The position numbers were made by a program, and so were the translations under genes. 36,211 nucleotides of DNA from assembly GCA_035406685.1 (NCBI GenBank), contig DAONLM010000004.1, positions 1-36,211 of the forward strand, written 5' to 3'. The stretch is from DAONLM01 sp035406685 (GTDB lineage Bacteria; Spirochaetota; GWE2-31-10; MWDO01). Below, piece by piece: positions 1 through 8,713 of this stretch. Position 1 is the first letter of the stretch. Each line of letters begins with the position of its first letter. The notes under the pieces are model-generated. The model did not search any database and had not been told where the DNA came from. It saw only the letters and a program-made list of their open reading frames with translations.

Positions 1-99
1 CAAAAAATTATTTTCTATATATTAATCACAAAATTTTTAAGAAAATCCTTTACAAGTTTTAGAAAAAAATTAAAAAAAAATTTGCCTAAAAATAAAATC
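1..99 (-). mobile_element. Right end of a third RHH cassette (cassette 0, truncated by the window edge)
   Basis: Positions 1-99 match, in order, the promoter-proximal ends of the two complete cassettes at 16604-17353 and 30588-31351. They hold the 44-bp module (12-55, minus strand), a 30-nt A/T tract, and the terminal motif CTAAAAATAAAATC (86-99), followed by ACACCC as in cassette 2. The cassette gene should lie just left of the window on the minus strand. The identification rests on this internal comparison; the gene itself is not visible. Confidence 0.72.
12..55 (-). promoter_or_regulatory. 44-bp shared upstream module, copy 0
   Basis: Read on the minus strand, this differs from the consensus (identical in the copies at 17268-17311 and 25646-25689) at one position, module base 17 (C to T). 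It sits about 30 nt inside the cassette end motif. The gene it would serve is beyond the left edge of the window. Confidence 0.75.
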
Positions 100-132
100 A
101 CACCCTAGTTAATTATGAGTCTATATTTTTAA

Positions 133-161
133 TAGACAAATTTTAAAAAATATTATATTAT
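133..161 (+). promoter_or_regulatory. Probable panB promoter
   Basis: A TAGACA -35 (133-138), a 17-nt spacer and a TATTAT -10 (156-161) lie 35 nt before the panB start codon. The -35 begins 33 nt after the end of the cassette motif at 86-99, nearly the same offset as at valS and icd. Confidence 0.55.
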
Positions 162-196
162 GTTTAAAAAAAGGAATTTTAAGGAGAATAGAAAGC

Positions 197-1033
197 TTGA
201 AAAATACAATTTCGCTTTTTTCTGAAAAAAAAGGAAAAGAGAAGATCACTATGCTTACCTGTTATGATTATTCCACAGCATCTATTCTAAATGAGACAGA
301 AATTGATGCTATCCTAATAGGAGATTCACTCGGAATGGTCTTTCAGGGAAATGAAGATACTCTTTCTGTTTCAATAGATGATATGATATATCATACAAAG
401 GCAGTGAAAAAGGGAGCAAAAAATAAATTTATTGTTACAGATATGCCATTTCTATCTTATCATATAAGTAAAGAGGATACTATAAGAAATGCTGGCCGTA
501 TAATAAGAGAAGGTGGAGCAGAATCTGTAAAAGTTGAGGGTGGAAGAGAGATTATTGATAAAATAAAGGGGCTTATTGATGCTAAAATTCCAGTAATGGG
601 ACATCTTGGACTTACACCTCAATCAATAAATATATTCGGTGGCTATAAGATTCAGGGTAAAATTTTTGACGATGCAAAGAGAATAGTAGAAGATGCTTTA
701 TTACTTGAAGATGCCGGCGTTTTTGCTATTGTTCTTGAATGTATTCCAGAAAAATTAGCCTCTTTTATAACAGAAAAATTAAAAATCCCCACTATTGGCA
801 TTGGTGCTGGAAGATTTACAGATGGACAGATTCTTGTTATAAATGATGCTCTTGGTATATTTAAAGATATTGTGCCTAAATTCGTAAAAAAGTTTGTTGA
901 TATTTCTATAGATATAAAAAATGGGGTAAATAATTATATAAACGAAGTAAAAAATAATATTTTTCCAGACATTTCTAATACTTTTAAAATAGAGGAAGAT
1001 ATAATAGAAAAACTCAAATCTGAATTTAAATAA
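197..1033 (+). CDS. panB: 3-methyl-2-oxobutanoate hydroxymethyltransferase
   Basis: Cytosolic enzyme that adds a hydroxymethyl group from methylene-tetrahydrofolate to 2-oxoisovalerate, giving ketopantoate, the first committed step to pantothenate and CoA. It is 278 aa, slightly longer than the usual 260-odd. Family motifs are present: the N-terminal KITMLTCYDY, the metal-binding aspartates in IGDSLGM (D43) and TDMPF (D82), the substrate-binding VKVEGG (K112, E114) and the catalytic glutamate in VLECIPE (E181). The start is a TTG placed 10 nt after AAGGAG (181-186), with no nearby in-frame ATG. It is the first gene of panB-panC-panD; panC follows after 13 nt and also starts with TTG. Identification is secure. 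Confidence 0.96.
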   Translation: MKNTISLFSEKKGKEKITMLTCYDYSTASILNETEIDAILIGDSLGMVFQGNEDTLSVSIDDMIYHTKAVKKGAKNKFIVTDMPFLSYHISKEDTIRNAGRIIREGGAESVKVEGGREIIDKIKGLIDAKIPVMGHLGLTPQSINIFGGYKIQGKIFDDAKRIVEDALLLEDAGVFAIVLECIPEKLASFITEKLKIPTIGIGAGRFTDGQILVINDALGIFKDIVPKFVKKFVDISIDIKNGVNNYINEVKNNIFPDISNTFKIEEDIIEKLKSEFK

Positions 1034-1046
1034 GGGGATTATAAAA

Positions 1047-1901
1047 TTGATAGTAGTAAAAGATATTAAAACAATAAGAGATTTAATAAAAAAAGAAAAA
1101 AAAGATAATAAAAAAATAGGATTTGTTCCTACTATGGGAGCACTTCACAAGGGGCATGAATCATTAATAGAAAGATCTATTAAAGAAAACGATACGACAA
1201 TTGTCTCAATCTTTGTTAATCCTATTCAATTCGGTCCTAGTGAGGATTTTAATAAATATCCAAGGCCATTTGAAAATGATAAAAATATATGTGAAAGACT
1301 TGGAGTTGATATACTTTTTAATCCAGAAAAAGAGGAAATTTTTGGTGATAATTTTCTTACTTTTGTAGATATAGAAAAATTACAAAATAATTTATGTGGT
1401 GTAAAAAGACCCGGGCATTTTAGGGGTGTATGCACAATTGTAGCAAAACTATTTAACATTGTTACCCCGGATAGAGCATATTTTGGTAAAAAGGATATTC
1501 AACAGTTAATAATAATTTCAAAAATGGTAGAGGATCTTAATTTTGATATAGAGGTTATTCCATGCCCTATTGTTAGAGAGAAGGATGGCCTTGCAATGAG
1601 TTCAAGAAATAGCTATTTAACACCAGAAGAGAGAAAAGATGCGACTATTTTAAATATTGCTATCAAAGAAGCTATTTCTATGATTGAAAATGGTGAAAAG
1701 AATAGTAATAAAATTATTTCTTCTATTGAAAAAAGGATTAAATCTGTTCCTTCTGCAAGGATTGATTACGTAAAAATTGTAAATAAAGATATGATTGATC
1801 AGGAAAGTGTTAAAAATGGGGATATTCTTGCTCTGGCAGTTTTTATAGGGACAACAAGACTTATAGATAATCATATCATTGGTGAAGAAATTAATTGGTA
1901 G
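1047..1901 (+). CDS. panC: Pantothenate synthetase
   Basis: ATP-dependent ligase joining pantoate and beta-alanine to make pantothenate. It is 284 aa, the normal family size. Visible motifs are the nucleotide-binding PTMGALHKGH (HKGH at 34-37), IFVNPIQFGP, YFGKKDIQQ, and the KMSKS-like AMSSRNSYL. The TTG start lies 9 nt after AGGGG (1033-1037), just past the panB stop, so translation probably follows panB on one transcript. The product uses the outputs of both neighbours: ketopantoate from PanB after reduction, and beta-alanine from PanD. No panE-like reductase is visible in the window. Confidence 0.96.
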   Translation: MIVVKDIKTIRDLIKKEKKDNKKIGFVPTMGALHKGHESLIERSIKENDTTIVSIFVNPIQFGPSEDFNKYPRPFENDKNICERLGVDILFNPEKEEIFGDNFLTFVDIEKLQNNLCGVKRPGHFRGVCTIVAKLFNIVTPDRAYFGKKDIQQLIIISKMVEDLNFDIEVIPCPIVREKDGLAMSSRNSYLTPEERKDATILNIAIKEAISMIENGEKNSNKIISSIEKRIKSVPSARIDYVKIVNKDMIDQESVKNGDILALAVFIGTTRLIDNHIIGEEINW

Positions 1902-1933
1902 TGATAAGTCTAACATTTCTAAAACTTCATTTT

Positions 1934-1962
1934 TTGACAAAAAATGTAAAATTTGGTATATT
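1934..1962 (+). promoter_or_regulatory. Promoter of panD
   Basis: A consensus TTGACA (1934-1939) and TATATT (1957-1962) are separated by 17 nt, 21 nt before the panD ATG. panD can therefore be transcribed independently of panBC. Confidence 0.72.
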
Positions 1963-1983
1963 ATATAATAGAGAGGTTAAATT

Positions 1984-2334
1984 ATGCTTTTAAATATGAT
2001 GAAATCCAAAATACATAGAGCGACAATTACAGAATGTATTTTAGAATATGAGGGAAGCATCACAATAGATGAAGATCTACTTGAAAGGGCAAATATGCTT
2101 GAATTTGAAAAGGTTCAGGTATTGAATATGAATAATGGGGCAAGATTGGAGACTTACATTATAAAAGGTGAAAGGAATTCTGGTATTATATGTCTTAATG
2201 GGCCTGCTGCAAGACTTGGTTATGTTGGTGATGAAGTTGTAATAATTTCTTATGCTATTATGACAGAAGAGGAGGCAAAATCTTATAAACCAATTGTTGT
2301 AAAAGTTGACAAAAAAAATAGAGCAATAATGTAA
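1984..2334 (+). CDS. panD: Aspartate 1-decarboxylase (pyruvoyl-dependent proenzyme)
   Basis: Makes beta-alanine from aspartate for PanC. The proenzyme cleaves itself between Gly24 and Ser25 to generate the pyruvoyl cofactor, and the YEGS sequence (22-25) is present. Other family signatures are KSKIHRATIT at the N-terminus, the NNGARLETY segment and NGPAARLGYVGD. It is 116 aa, slightly under the usual size of about 125. The ATG has GAGAGG 7 nt upstream and follows a near-consensus promoter at 1934-1962 located after the panC stop. Confidence 0.96.
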   Translation: MLLNMMKSKIHRATITECILEYEGSITIDEDLLERANMLEFEKVQVLNMNNGARLETYIIKGERNSGIICLNGPAARLGYVGDEVVIISYAIMTEEEAKSYKPIVVKVDKKNRAIM

Positions 2335-2344
2335 TTACAAATAT

Positions 2345-3688
2345 CTATTCAGGCTTATTTTTATTTATCCTGTCAAAAATAAATTTTAACAACTTGGAAT
2401 TTTGAATTTTTGCTTCAGGATTAATAGTATTAATCTCTTTGCCGACTTCTACATCGATGAGGATAGATTTTTTAAATCCTAACATCTGAGACGGATATAC
2501 ACTCCTGTGTCCTGTGATAAGAAAACTTATGATACAGGCAATGCTTGCATATGGGGCTATTCCAACTCCAAATAATTCTACTGCCATAATGCTTGCGGAA
2601 ATAGGAGTATTTGCCGCTCCTGCTAAAAGAGCAGCCATTCCAATTGCTGCAAAAAAGGAACTATAGATATTTAGTCCAAAAATTTTTGCAAATAATACTC
2701 CAGATGTTGAGCCTATAAAAAATATGGGAGTTAAAATTCCACCACTACCGCCAAAGTTTAAGGTAATTGCAGTAAAGACTATTTTTATTATAAATGCATA
2801 CCATACTATATCCATACCTTTTAGAGAATCTTCAATTGTGTTAAGACCAAGTCCTAAAAATTGAGTTGAAAATATAAAGGTTAATACTATCAATGCCATT
2901 CCACCTATAAGACCTTTTAATGGTTTCCATATATTTATCTTTTTTGATAAAAGATTAAAAGAATTCAATACCTCTATTAAAAAGAATGAGCATAATCCAA
3001 AAAATATCCCACTTAAAAGTATTAAAGGGAAAATATTGGTAAACTCAGAAGGTAATGCCATATGATAGTAAGAATATTTAATACCTAAAAAAGATGAAAC
3101 CTCAAAGGCTATTATTCCAGAAATAAACGAAGGTAACAAAACATCATACATAATCGTACCAACAACTAATACCTCAAGGCCAAAAATTACACCAGCTATA
3201 GGAGTACCAAAAACAGAAGCAAACCCAGCACTTATTCCACAAATTACCAATTTTTTTCTATCGGTATCATTAAATTTAAATATATCTGCAAACATAGAGG
3301 ATAGCCCTGCCCCTATTTGAGCACATGGCCCTTCTTTACCAGCTGATCCACCTAATGCGAGTGTGAGAATTGTCGTAAATAATTTTATTGGAACCATTAA
3401 AGGGTTCATCTTACCATTTCTTTTATGTATTGCTTCAATGACTTTTTCTGTACCATGTCCTTCTGCTTCTGGGACAACATATTTTGTTAAAATAATATTT
3501 AAAAAGAATACAACTGGTAAGAGCAAAAAATAAAAGTAAAAATTATTTGTGAAATTTATACTAAGGTTTAGAAGTTTTAAAAATATAGTGGTGGATAATC
3601 CAACAATTATTCCAATAATGGTGGCTAAAATAAACCATTTTATAATACTGTAAAGTAAAACAATCTGTTCAAAAATCTTTTTTTTCAT
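2345..3688 (-). CDS. ClC-family chloride channel or transporter
   Basis: Integral membrane protein of 447 aa with many hydrophobic helices and no C-terminal CBS domains. Two of the anion-pathway motifs are recognisable: GSAGKEGP (equivalent of GxGxEGP, keeping the gating glutamate but with Lys for the usual Arg) and GGSGGILTPIFFIGS (equivalent of the GxFxP segment). The first selectivity motif, normally GSGIP, has become GHGTE, which suggests altered anion selectivity. It is convergent with panD, with a 10-nt gap, and sits alone with no partner gene. Whether it is a channel or a proton-coupled exchanger cannot be told from this reading. The symbol clcA is deliberately not assigned. Confidence 0.9.
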   Translation of the reverse strand: MKKKIFEQIVLLYSIIKWFILATIIGIIVGLSTTIFLKLLNLSINFTNNFYFYFLLLPVVFFLNIILTKYVVPEAEGHGTEKVIEAIHKRNGKMNPLMVPIKLFTTILTLALGGSAGKEGPCAQIGAGLSSMFADIFKFNDTDRKKLVICGISAGFASVFGTPIAGVIFGLEVLVVGTIMYDVLLPSFISGIIAFEVSSFLGIKYSYYHMALPSEFTNIFPLILLSGIFFGLCSFFLIEVLNSFNLLSKKINIWKPLKGLIGGMALIVLTFIFSTQFLGLGLNTIEDSLKGMDIVWYAFIIKIVFTAITLNFGGSGGILTPIFFIGSTSGVLFAKIFGLNIYSSFFAAIGMAALLAGAANTPISASIMAVELFGVGIAPYASIACIISFLITGHRSVYPSQMLGFKKSILIDVEVGKEINTINPEAKIQNSKLLKFIFDRINKNKPE

Positions 3689-3813
3689 GATGATTTCGCT
3701 TTAATTAAGTGCAAAAAGATTATTATATATTTTTATTTCTATTTAAAATAGAGACTATATCAATATAACATAAGATATAAATATTTTCAAGAAATCTTTT
3801 TATTTTATTTTTT

Positions 3814-3842
3814 TTGACAAACTTCAAAAATTAAAGTAAAAT
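3814..3842 (+). promoter_or_regulatory. Promoter of the gpsA operon
   Basis: TTGACA (3814-3819), 17-nt spacer, TAAAAT (3837-3842). The predicted transcript starts near 3849, about 25 nt before the chosen gpsA ATG. The three genes after gpsA overlap each other, so this promoter probably serves all four. Confidence 0.7.
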
Positions 3843-3873
3843 AAAATAAAAAATAAGATGGAGTTTGAAATAT

Positions 3874-4884
3874 ATGGATAATATAAAAGAAAAAATAGCA
3901 GTTCTTGGAGCTGGTTCATGGGGTAATACCCTTGCCGTTATGTTGTGTCAAAAATTTGATGTAACAATGTGGGAATACAATAAAGATCTTGCAATTCAAT
4001 TTCAACAGGATAGGGAGAATAAGATATTTTTAAAAGGCATAAGATTTCCAGATAATTTAAAAGTAACAAACGATTTAAAAGAGGCGGTAGAAAATGCTAA
4101 AATTGTTGTATTTGCAGTGCCCTCTTTTGCCTTAAGAAATTTGTGTAATAATGTAAAAGATTTTATCACAGAAAAGCAACTTTTAGTAACAGTGATAAAA
4201 GGACTTGAAGATGGGACTTTTATGAGAATGAGTCAAATAATCGATACAGTTATACCTAAAAAGAGAGGAGTTGTTGCATTATCAGGACCAACGCACGCTG
4301 AAGAGGTTAGTAGAGGAATTCCTACGACAATTGTCGCAGCATGCCCTGATCTCAAATTAGCCGAAGAGGTTCAAAAGGCATTTATGACAGATTTTTTCAG
4401 AGTTTATACAAACGAAGACATAATTGGGGTAGAAATTGCTGCTGCATGTAAGAATGTTATTGCAATTCTTGCTGGAATTTCTGATGGTATTGGATTTGGT
4501 GATAATACAAAGGCTGCTCTTATAACAAGAGGTCTTGCTGAGATCATAAGACTCGGTAAAAAGATTCATGCAAAAGAGAGAACCTTTTCTGGTCTTGCTG
4601 GTATAGGGGATCTTATCGTAACCTGTCAATCAAAGCATTCAAGAAATAGGTATGTTGGTGAGGAACTAGGGAAGGGTAGGAGTATTGATGATATATTAAG
4701 TTCAATGACAATGGTTGCAGAAGGGGTAAAGAATTGTAAGTCAATCTATAATTATGCTAAATCTCTTGGTGTGGAAATGCCTCTTACAGAAGAACTTTAT
4801 AGAATTCTGTATGAAAAAGCTGATCTAAAGGATTCATTAAAGAGACTTCTTAGTAGAAAAGAAAAATATGAACATTGGGAATAA
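3874..4884 (+). CDS. gpsA: Glycerol-3-phosphate dehydrogenase (NAD(P)+)
   Basis: Reduces dihydroxyacetone phosphate to sn-glycerol 3-phosphate, the backbone for membrane phospholipids. The N-terminal Rossmann motif IAVLGAGSWGNTLA, the central SGPTHAEEV, the catalytic-lysine segment AACKNVIAI and the late TFSGLAGIGDLIVTC all fit the family. I place the start at the ATG at 3874 (336 aa): GATGGAG (3857-3863) is 10 nt away, whereas the in-frame TTG at 3865 is only 1 nt from it. The 3' end overlaps the next gene by 17 nt, so it heads a translationally linked operon. Confidence 0.95.
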   Translation: MDNIKEKIAVLGAGSWGNTLAVMLCQKFDVTMWEYNKDLAIQFQQDRENKIFLKGIRFPDNLKVTNDLKEAVENAKIVVFAVPSFALRNLCNNVKDFITEKQLLVTVIKGLEDGTFMRMSQIIDTVIPKKRGVVALSGPTHAEEVSRGIPTTIVAACPDLKLAEEVQKAFMTDFFRVYTNEDIIGVEIAAACKNVIAILAGISDGIGFGDNTKAALITRGLAEIIRLGKKIHAKERTFSGLAGIGDLIVTCQSKHSRNRYVGEELGKGRSIDDILSSMTMVAEGVKNCKSIYNYAKSLGVEMPLTEELYRILYEKADLKDSLKRLLSRKEKYEHWE

Positions 4885-5191
4885 AGAATATTTTACCATA
4901 GGTGAGGTGTCTGAATTAACTGGCATAAAAGAGACTGTTTTGAGATTCTGGGAAAAGGAATTTTCTCAGCTAAAGCCTATTAAGAGTAAATTTGGCCATA
5001 GAATGTATACAAGAAATGATATTGAGATTATTTTAAAAATTAAAGAATTGTTATATGAAAAAAAGATGACAATAAAGGGTGCGAGAGAAGCATTAAATAA
5101 CAATTCTACAAATAAAAAAGTTGACTTGAAAATTATAAAAAAAGGGCTTGAAGAAATGCTTGAAATATTACAAAAAAAGAGGGAATTATGA
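4868..5191 (+). CDS. MerR-like DNA-binding regulator
   Basis: A 107-aa protein with one MerR-type winged helix-turn-helix at residues 5-70 (YFTIGEVSELTGIKETVLRF, then a wing containing GHRMYTRNDIEII), followed by a short helix rich in Lys and Glu (residues 80-107) that could dimerise. There is no long effector domain and no cysteine metal site, so it resembles the short MerR regulators often found beside gpsA or RNA-processing genes rather than metal sensors. It overlaps gpsA by 17 nt and the following gene by 4 nt (ATGA). Target and ligand are unknown; operon autoregulation would be the simplest guess. Confidence 0.85.
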   Translation: MNIGNKEYFTIGEVSELTGIKETVLRFWEKEFSQLKPIKSKFGHRMYTRNDIEIILKIKELLYEKKMTIKGAREALNNNSTNKKVDLKIIKKGLEEMLEILQKKREL

Positions 5192-6612
5192 ACAAAATTT
5201 CTGGAAGAAATAAAAACGAACAGATGATAATAGAGAAATTTATTAATAATAATAACTCTCATATATTTTACTTCTGGGATGAATTGAATGATTCGGAAAA
5301 GGATAATCTTATTGAAGAATTAAAAAAGGTAGATATTGAAGCAATTAATATTTACTATAATAATTACAAAAATAAAAAGATAGAAGATTTTACATTTGAA
5401 CCAACTGAATATTTTTCAATTGAGGATAGAATTAAATATCCAGAAATTTCTGATATAGGTGAAAATGCTTTAAGAAAAGGAGAAGTTGCTTTTTTAACTG
5501 TTGCTGGTGGACAGGGGTCAAGATTGGGATTTGATGCACCAAAGGGGTGTTTTCCTGTTTCTCCAATAAAGAAAAAGTCTCTTTTTCAAATTTTTGCAGA
5601 AAAGATAAAATTCTATTCTTGTTATTATAATTATCATTTTAAATGGTTTATAATGACATCAGAAGATAATAACAAAGACACGGTTGATTTCTTTTCAAAA
5701 AATAACTATTTTGGACTTATTAAAGAGAATGTTGTATTTTTTACACAGAATATGCTACCATCTGTTACACTTGATAATAAATTAATTTTAGCAGAAAAAT
5801 CAAAACTTTTTAGAAATCCAGATGGACATGGTGGAATATTGACAGCTTTTTTTAAAAGTGGCTTATTAAAAGATATTAAGAAAGCAGGCATACGACATAT
5901 ATCCTATTTTCAGGTTGATAATCCTTTGATCGATATGGCTGATCCATTTTTTATTGGATATCATATTTATAAGAATTCAGAGGTTACGACAAAGGTAATA
6001 AAAAAGTTGTACCCTGAAGAAAAATTGGGCTCAATTGGTAAAAAGAATGGAAGAAATGCAATTATAGAATACTCTGACATACCAAAAGAATTAATGTATG
6101 CTAAAAATGATGATGGATCTCTTAAATTTTTAATGGGCTCCATTGGAGTTCATGTTTTTGATGTTGATTTTTTATTGAATTTTACAGAAAAATTGCCGGT
6201 TCATACTGCGAAAAAAAAGACTATTGCCTATGATTTTTACGGGGATATCCCTCAAAAGAAAGAGATAGATGTATTAAAATTTGAAACATTTGTTTTTGAT
6301 ACAATCACATTGTCAAAAAGATCAGCCTTTTTTGAAACATTAAGAGACGAGGAGTTTTATCCCCTAAAAAATAAGAGTGGGGTTGATTCTATTGAGACCT
6401 GTATTAAAGGACAGATATCTCTTCATTATGATTGGCTTTTAAAAACTCAGTTTGTTACTCAAAAAGATAGTGATAAAATTTATGAAATAAGCCCTCTTTT
6501 TGCCCCATCTCGACGAATTTTTATTGAGAAAAAAGATCAGTCTTCCGATAAAATAAAAGAGGCTATTTTTAATAAAGATGGTACCATAAAAGATGAAATC
6601 TATATTGAGTAA
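5188..6612 (+). CDS. UDP-N-acetylhexosamine pyrophosphorylase-like UTP transferase (UAP1 type)
   Basis: Member of the eukaryote-like UDPGP family: transfers UMP from UTP to a sugar 1-phosphate, probably N-acetylglucosamine 1-phosphate, supplying UDP-GlcNAc for envelope synthesis. It is 474 aa. The nucleotide-binding loop is VAGGQGSRLGFDAPKG near residue 105. It is followed by FPVSPIKKKSLFQ, the sugar-site segment NPDGHGG, YFQVDNPL (metal site) and a C-terminal family block with FETFVFD. This is distinct from the bifunctional bacterial GlmU. It overlaps merR by 4 nt and the next gene by 20 nt. Sugar specificity (GlcNAc, GalNAc or glucose) is inferred from family resemblance only. Confidence 0.87.
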   Translation: MNKISGRNKNEQMIIEKFINNNNSHIFYFWDELNDSEKDNLIEELKKVDIEAINIYYNNYKNKKIEDFTFEPTEYFSIEDRIKYPEISDIGENALRKGEVAFLTVAGGQGSRLGFDAPKGCFPVSPIKKKSLFQIFAEKIKFYSCYYNYHFKWFIMTSEDNNKDTVDFFSKNNYFGLIKENVVFFTQNMLPSVTLDNKLILAEKSKLFRNPDGHGGILTAFFKSGLLKDIKKAGIRHISYFQVDNPLIDMADPFFIGYHIYKNSEVTTKVIKKLYPEEKLGSIGKKNGRNAIIEYSDIPKELMYAKNDDGSLKFLMGSIGVHVFDVDFLLNFTEKLPVHTAKKKTIAYDFYGDIPQKKEIDVLKFETFVFDTITLSKRSAFFETLRDEEFYPLKNKSGVDSIETCIKGQISLHYDWLLKTQFVTQKDSDKIYEISPLFAPSRRIFIEKKDQSSDKIKEAIFNKDGTIKDEIYIE

Positions 6613-8164
6613 AATATTTATATTACTCTCTTTAAATTTGTTTGCTATTGAAACCTCTCTTATTGATTCTGTAAATATAAGAAAACTATTTTTCTATAGT
6701 GAGAATAACTGGGAAAAATTTGTAAATACAATAAGAACTTATGATAATAATACAATAGGTTTTATCTGTATTAGAACAATTCCAAGGGAAATAGAAAGTA
6801 GTACTTTTGAAAAGATAATAGGAAATATAAAAGATAAAGATGCGATTTTTTTACTGGATTTTTATGAAAGTAATAAGAATTATTATAATCTTATAGAATT
6901 TATAAAGAGTGAAGATATAAAAAAAATAGATTCTATTTTTAAAAGTATTAATTTTAATGATTATGATTATGTAATGTATTTTTACACACTTGGTGAAAAT
7001 GAAAGACAGAATTTCTTTGGCAGAGTATTTTATCAATTTAATTATAAAAAAGAACTTATTGAATGTAGATTCTATTTTCAGGAGAGTAGTAATGCATATT
7101 TACTATTTTCAAAGTATAAGAAAAATAAATTTGATGTTATATTTAATGGCAAAAAGTATAGAGAGAATCTATTTTATTATTTTGATTTTGATTCATTGAG
7201 ATATCTATCAAGGGATGCTTTTTTATCTTTAATAAGGGAAAATAAGATTGATAACGAAATTTTGGTGGAAAAAGATGATTTTTATATCAAAAATAAATTT
7301 ATAGAGAAGGTGATATCCCCATCTCTTAATCCAAATTATAATAGTGATGGTGCAAGAAATGAGTTTGGAGAATATGTTTTAATAAAGACAGAGGAGTTAC
7401 AGAAAGATGATAAAAAAGGTGTAAATTGTAGTGGTTTTTTAAAGGATATTGCTGATAACTATATAAGGTTGAAGCATAAAGATTTTAAATGGATGAAAAT
7501 CTCAGATTTAAAGAGAAGAAGAATAGAAAATAGAGTGAATGAAGCTTATGAAAGATATGAAGAAGAATATGACCCTTTTTTTGGCCTTGATTGGACAAAA
7601 AATATAATAGATAACATTAATTCATATTACAATTATAATATTATAAAGTGTGAAGAATTAAAAAATGATAAATATGCCTTTTATATGGAAAATAGAGGAT
7701 ACTATTTTGATGAATTAAAGGAGATTTTGTTAAGGGATCAAAAAAAAGATTCTGGCTATTTTTATGTTATTGTGTTTAATAGACTAAGAGATACAAAACC
7801 GATGATTCCAACTTTTTATCATATAGCAATACTTGTTCCTTATTTTAGTAATACAAGATTTGATATAAGAGTATTTGAAAGCGGAGAAGAGACATCTTTT
7901 AATAAAATGATAAGAAGATTAATTCCTTCTACTTTTACAATTTATAAATTTGAAAAAGAGGTTTTAAATAGACTTGAAAAAAATAGTGATAAAAAATTTA
8001 TGCTGTATGCTTTTAATAAAGGTAAAAATACCTATTATTTAAGAGATGATCTTAGCACAAATGAGATTATAAAGACAAGAAATATTTTATCACAACTTGA
8101 TTTTAATAAAGAAAAGGTTATGATATTTAAGATACCTCTACCTGTTGTAGAAATTCTTGAATAG
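6593..8164 (+). CDS. Exported protein with possible NlpC/P60-like cysteine peptidase site
   Basis: A 523-aa protein starting with a Sec signal peptide (SKIFILLSLNLFA, residues 6-18) and no lipobox cysteine, so probably periplasmic or secreted. Residues 20-240 are mixed and unrecognised. The segment KGVNCSGFLKDIADNY has Cys279 in a setting like the NlpC/P60 nucleophile (CSG followed by a helix). His410 in FYHIAILVPYF resembles the second catalytic position, where a histidine is followed by a hydrophobic strand. The Cys-His spacing (about 130) is longer than in compact NlpC/P60 domains, so this is tentative. It overlaps the UAP gene by 20 nt, which would fit a role in peptidoglycan metabolism. 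It could instead be a lineage-specific family with another activity. Confidence 0.55.
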   Translation: MKSILSKIFILLSLNLFAIETSLIDSVNIRKLFFYSENNWEKFVNTIRTYDNNTIGFICIRTIPREIESSTFEKIIGNIKDKDAIFLLDFYESNKNYYNLIEFIKSEDIKKIDSIFKSINFNDYDYVMYFYTLGENERQNFFGRVFYQFNYKKELIECRFYFQESSNAYLLFSKYKKNKFDVIFNGKKYRENLFYYFDFDSLRYLSRDAFLSLIRENKIDNEILVEKDDFYIKNKFIEKVISPSLNPNYNSDGARNEFGEYVLIKTEELQKDDKKGVNCSGFLKDIADNYIRLKHKDFKWMKISDLKRRRIENRVNEAYERYEEEYDPFFGLDWTKNIIDNINSYYNYNIIKCEELKNDKYAFYMENRGYYFDELKEILLRDQKKDSGYFYVIVFNRLRDTKPMIPTFYHIAILVPYFSNTRFDIRVFESGEETSFNKMIRRLIPSTFTIYKFEKEVLNRLEKNSDKKFMLYAFNKGKNTYYLRDDLSTNEIIKTRNILSQLDFNKEKVMIFKIPLPVVEILE

Positions 8165-8223
8165 ATTTTAAAATATATTAAATTTTGATAACTATAATTT
8201 TTTTATTAAATAATAAAATTAAT

Positions 8224-8251
8224 TTGTATTTTTTTTATTATTTGATATAAT
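8224..8251 (+). promoter_or_regulatory. Candidate promoter of the receiver gene
   Basis: TTGTAT (8224-8229), 16-nt spacer, perfect TATAAT (8246-8251). The leader would run about 70 nt to the GTG at 8327. The surrounding 8165-8326 is A/T-rich with no other recognised signal. Confidence 0.45.
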
Positions 8252-8326
8252 TAATATATGAAAAAAGTATTAAAAAACATTGAAAAATAAGCAAAAAAAA
8301 TTTAATAAATAGTAGGGGTTGATAAA

Positions 8327-8713
8327 GTGGTAGAAAAGTCAATATTTAAAAAGATTTTAATAATAGACGATGATGAAATATTTCTAAAACCATTGACAAA
8401 ATTCTTAACTCTAATGAAATATCAGGTAAATATCGCTACAAATGGTTCATGTGGCATAGACTTGCATGAGTCTATTAAATTTGATCTGATAATAACAGAT
8501 TTAAAAATGGAAAATCTTAATGGCAAAGAGGTGATAGATTTTTTATCCGAAAAATATCCAGAGACAAAAATTATTGTTGTATCTGCTTATGTTAATGATC
8601 CTGGATATGAAGATATGATGAAAGAGATAAAGAGCAATAAATATGTAAAAGCAGTCTTTCAGAAACCGGTTATTTTTGATGATTTATTGGCAAAAATTAA
8701 AGAGATTATTTAA
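8327..8713 (+). CDS. Stand-alone response-regulator receiver protein
   Basis: CheY-like receiver of 128 aa with no output domain. All catalytic positions are seen: acidic cluster ILIIDDDE (D14-D16), phosphoacceptor Asp58 in IITDLKM, the Ser86 switch position in VVSAYV and Lys113 in FQKP. The GTG start lies 8 nt after AGGGG (8314-8318). No histidine kinase adjoins it. It lies upstream of a HAD-like gene and cheD, so a role in chemotaxis or motility is possible, but the 254-nt gap with its own promoter means it is not clearly in that operon. The DLKMENLNGKEVIDFL segment is more typical of kinase-pathway receivers than of classical CheY. Confidence 0.9.
   Translation: MVEKSIFKKILIIDDDEIFLKPLTKFLTLMKYQVNIATNGSCGIDLHESIKFDLIITDLKMENLNGKEVIDFLSEKYPETKIIVVSAYVNDPGYEDMMKEIKSNKYVKAVFQKPVIFDDLLAKIKEII

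Noticed and set aside
3865..3873. TTG start for gpsA three codons upstream
   Set aside because: Only 1 nt separates it from GGAG; the ATG at 3874 is at normal distance and begins just ahead of the dinucleotide-binding fold.
8258..8290. Ten-codon leader peptide (MKKVLKNIEK) ahead of the receiver gene
   Set aside because: It is a lysine-rich short frame expected by chance in A/T-rich DNA, with no attenuator structure after it.
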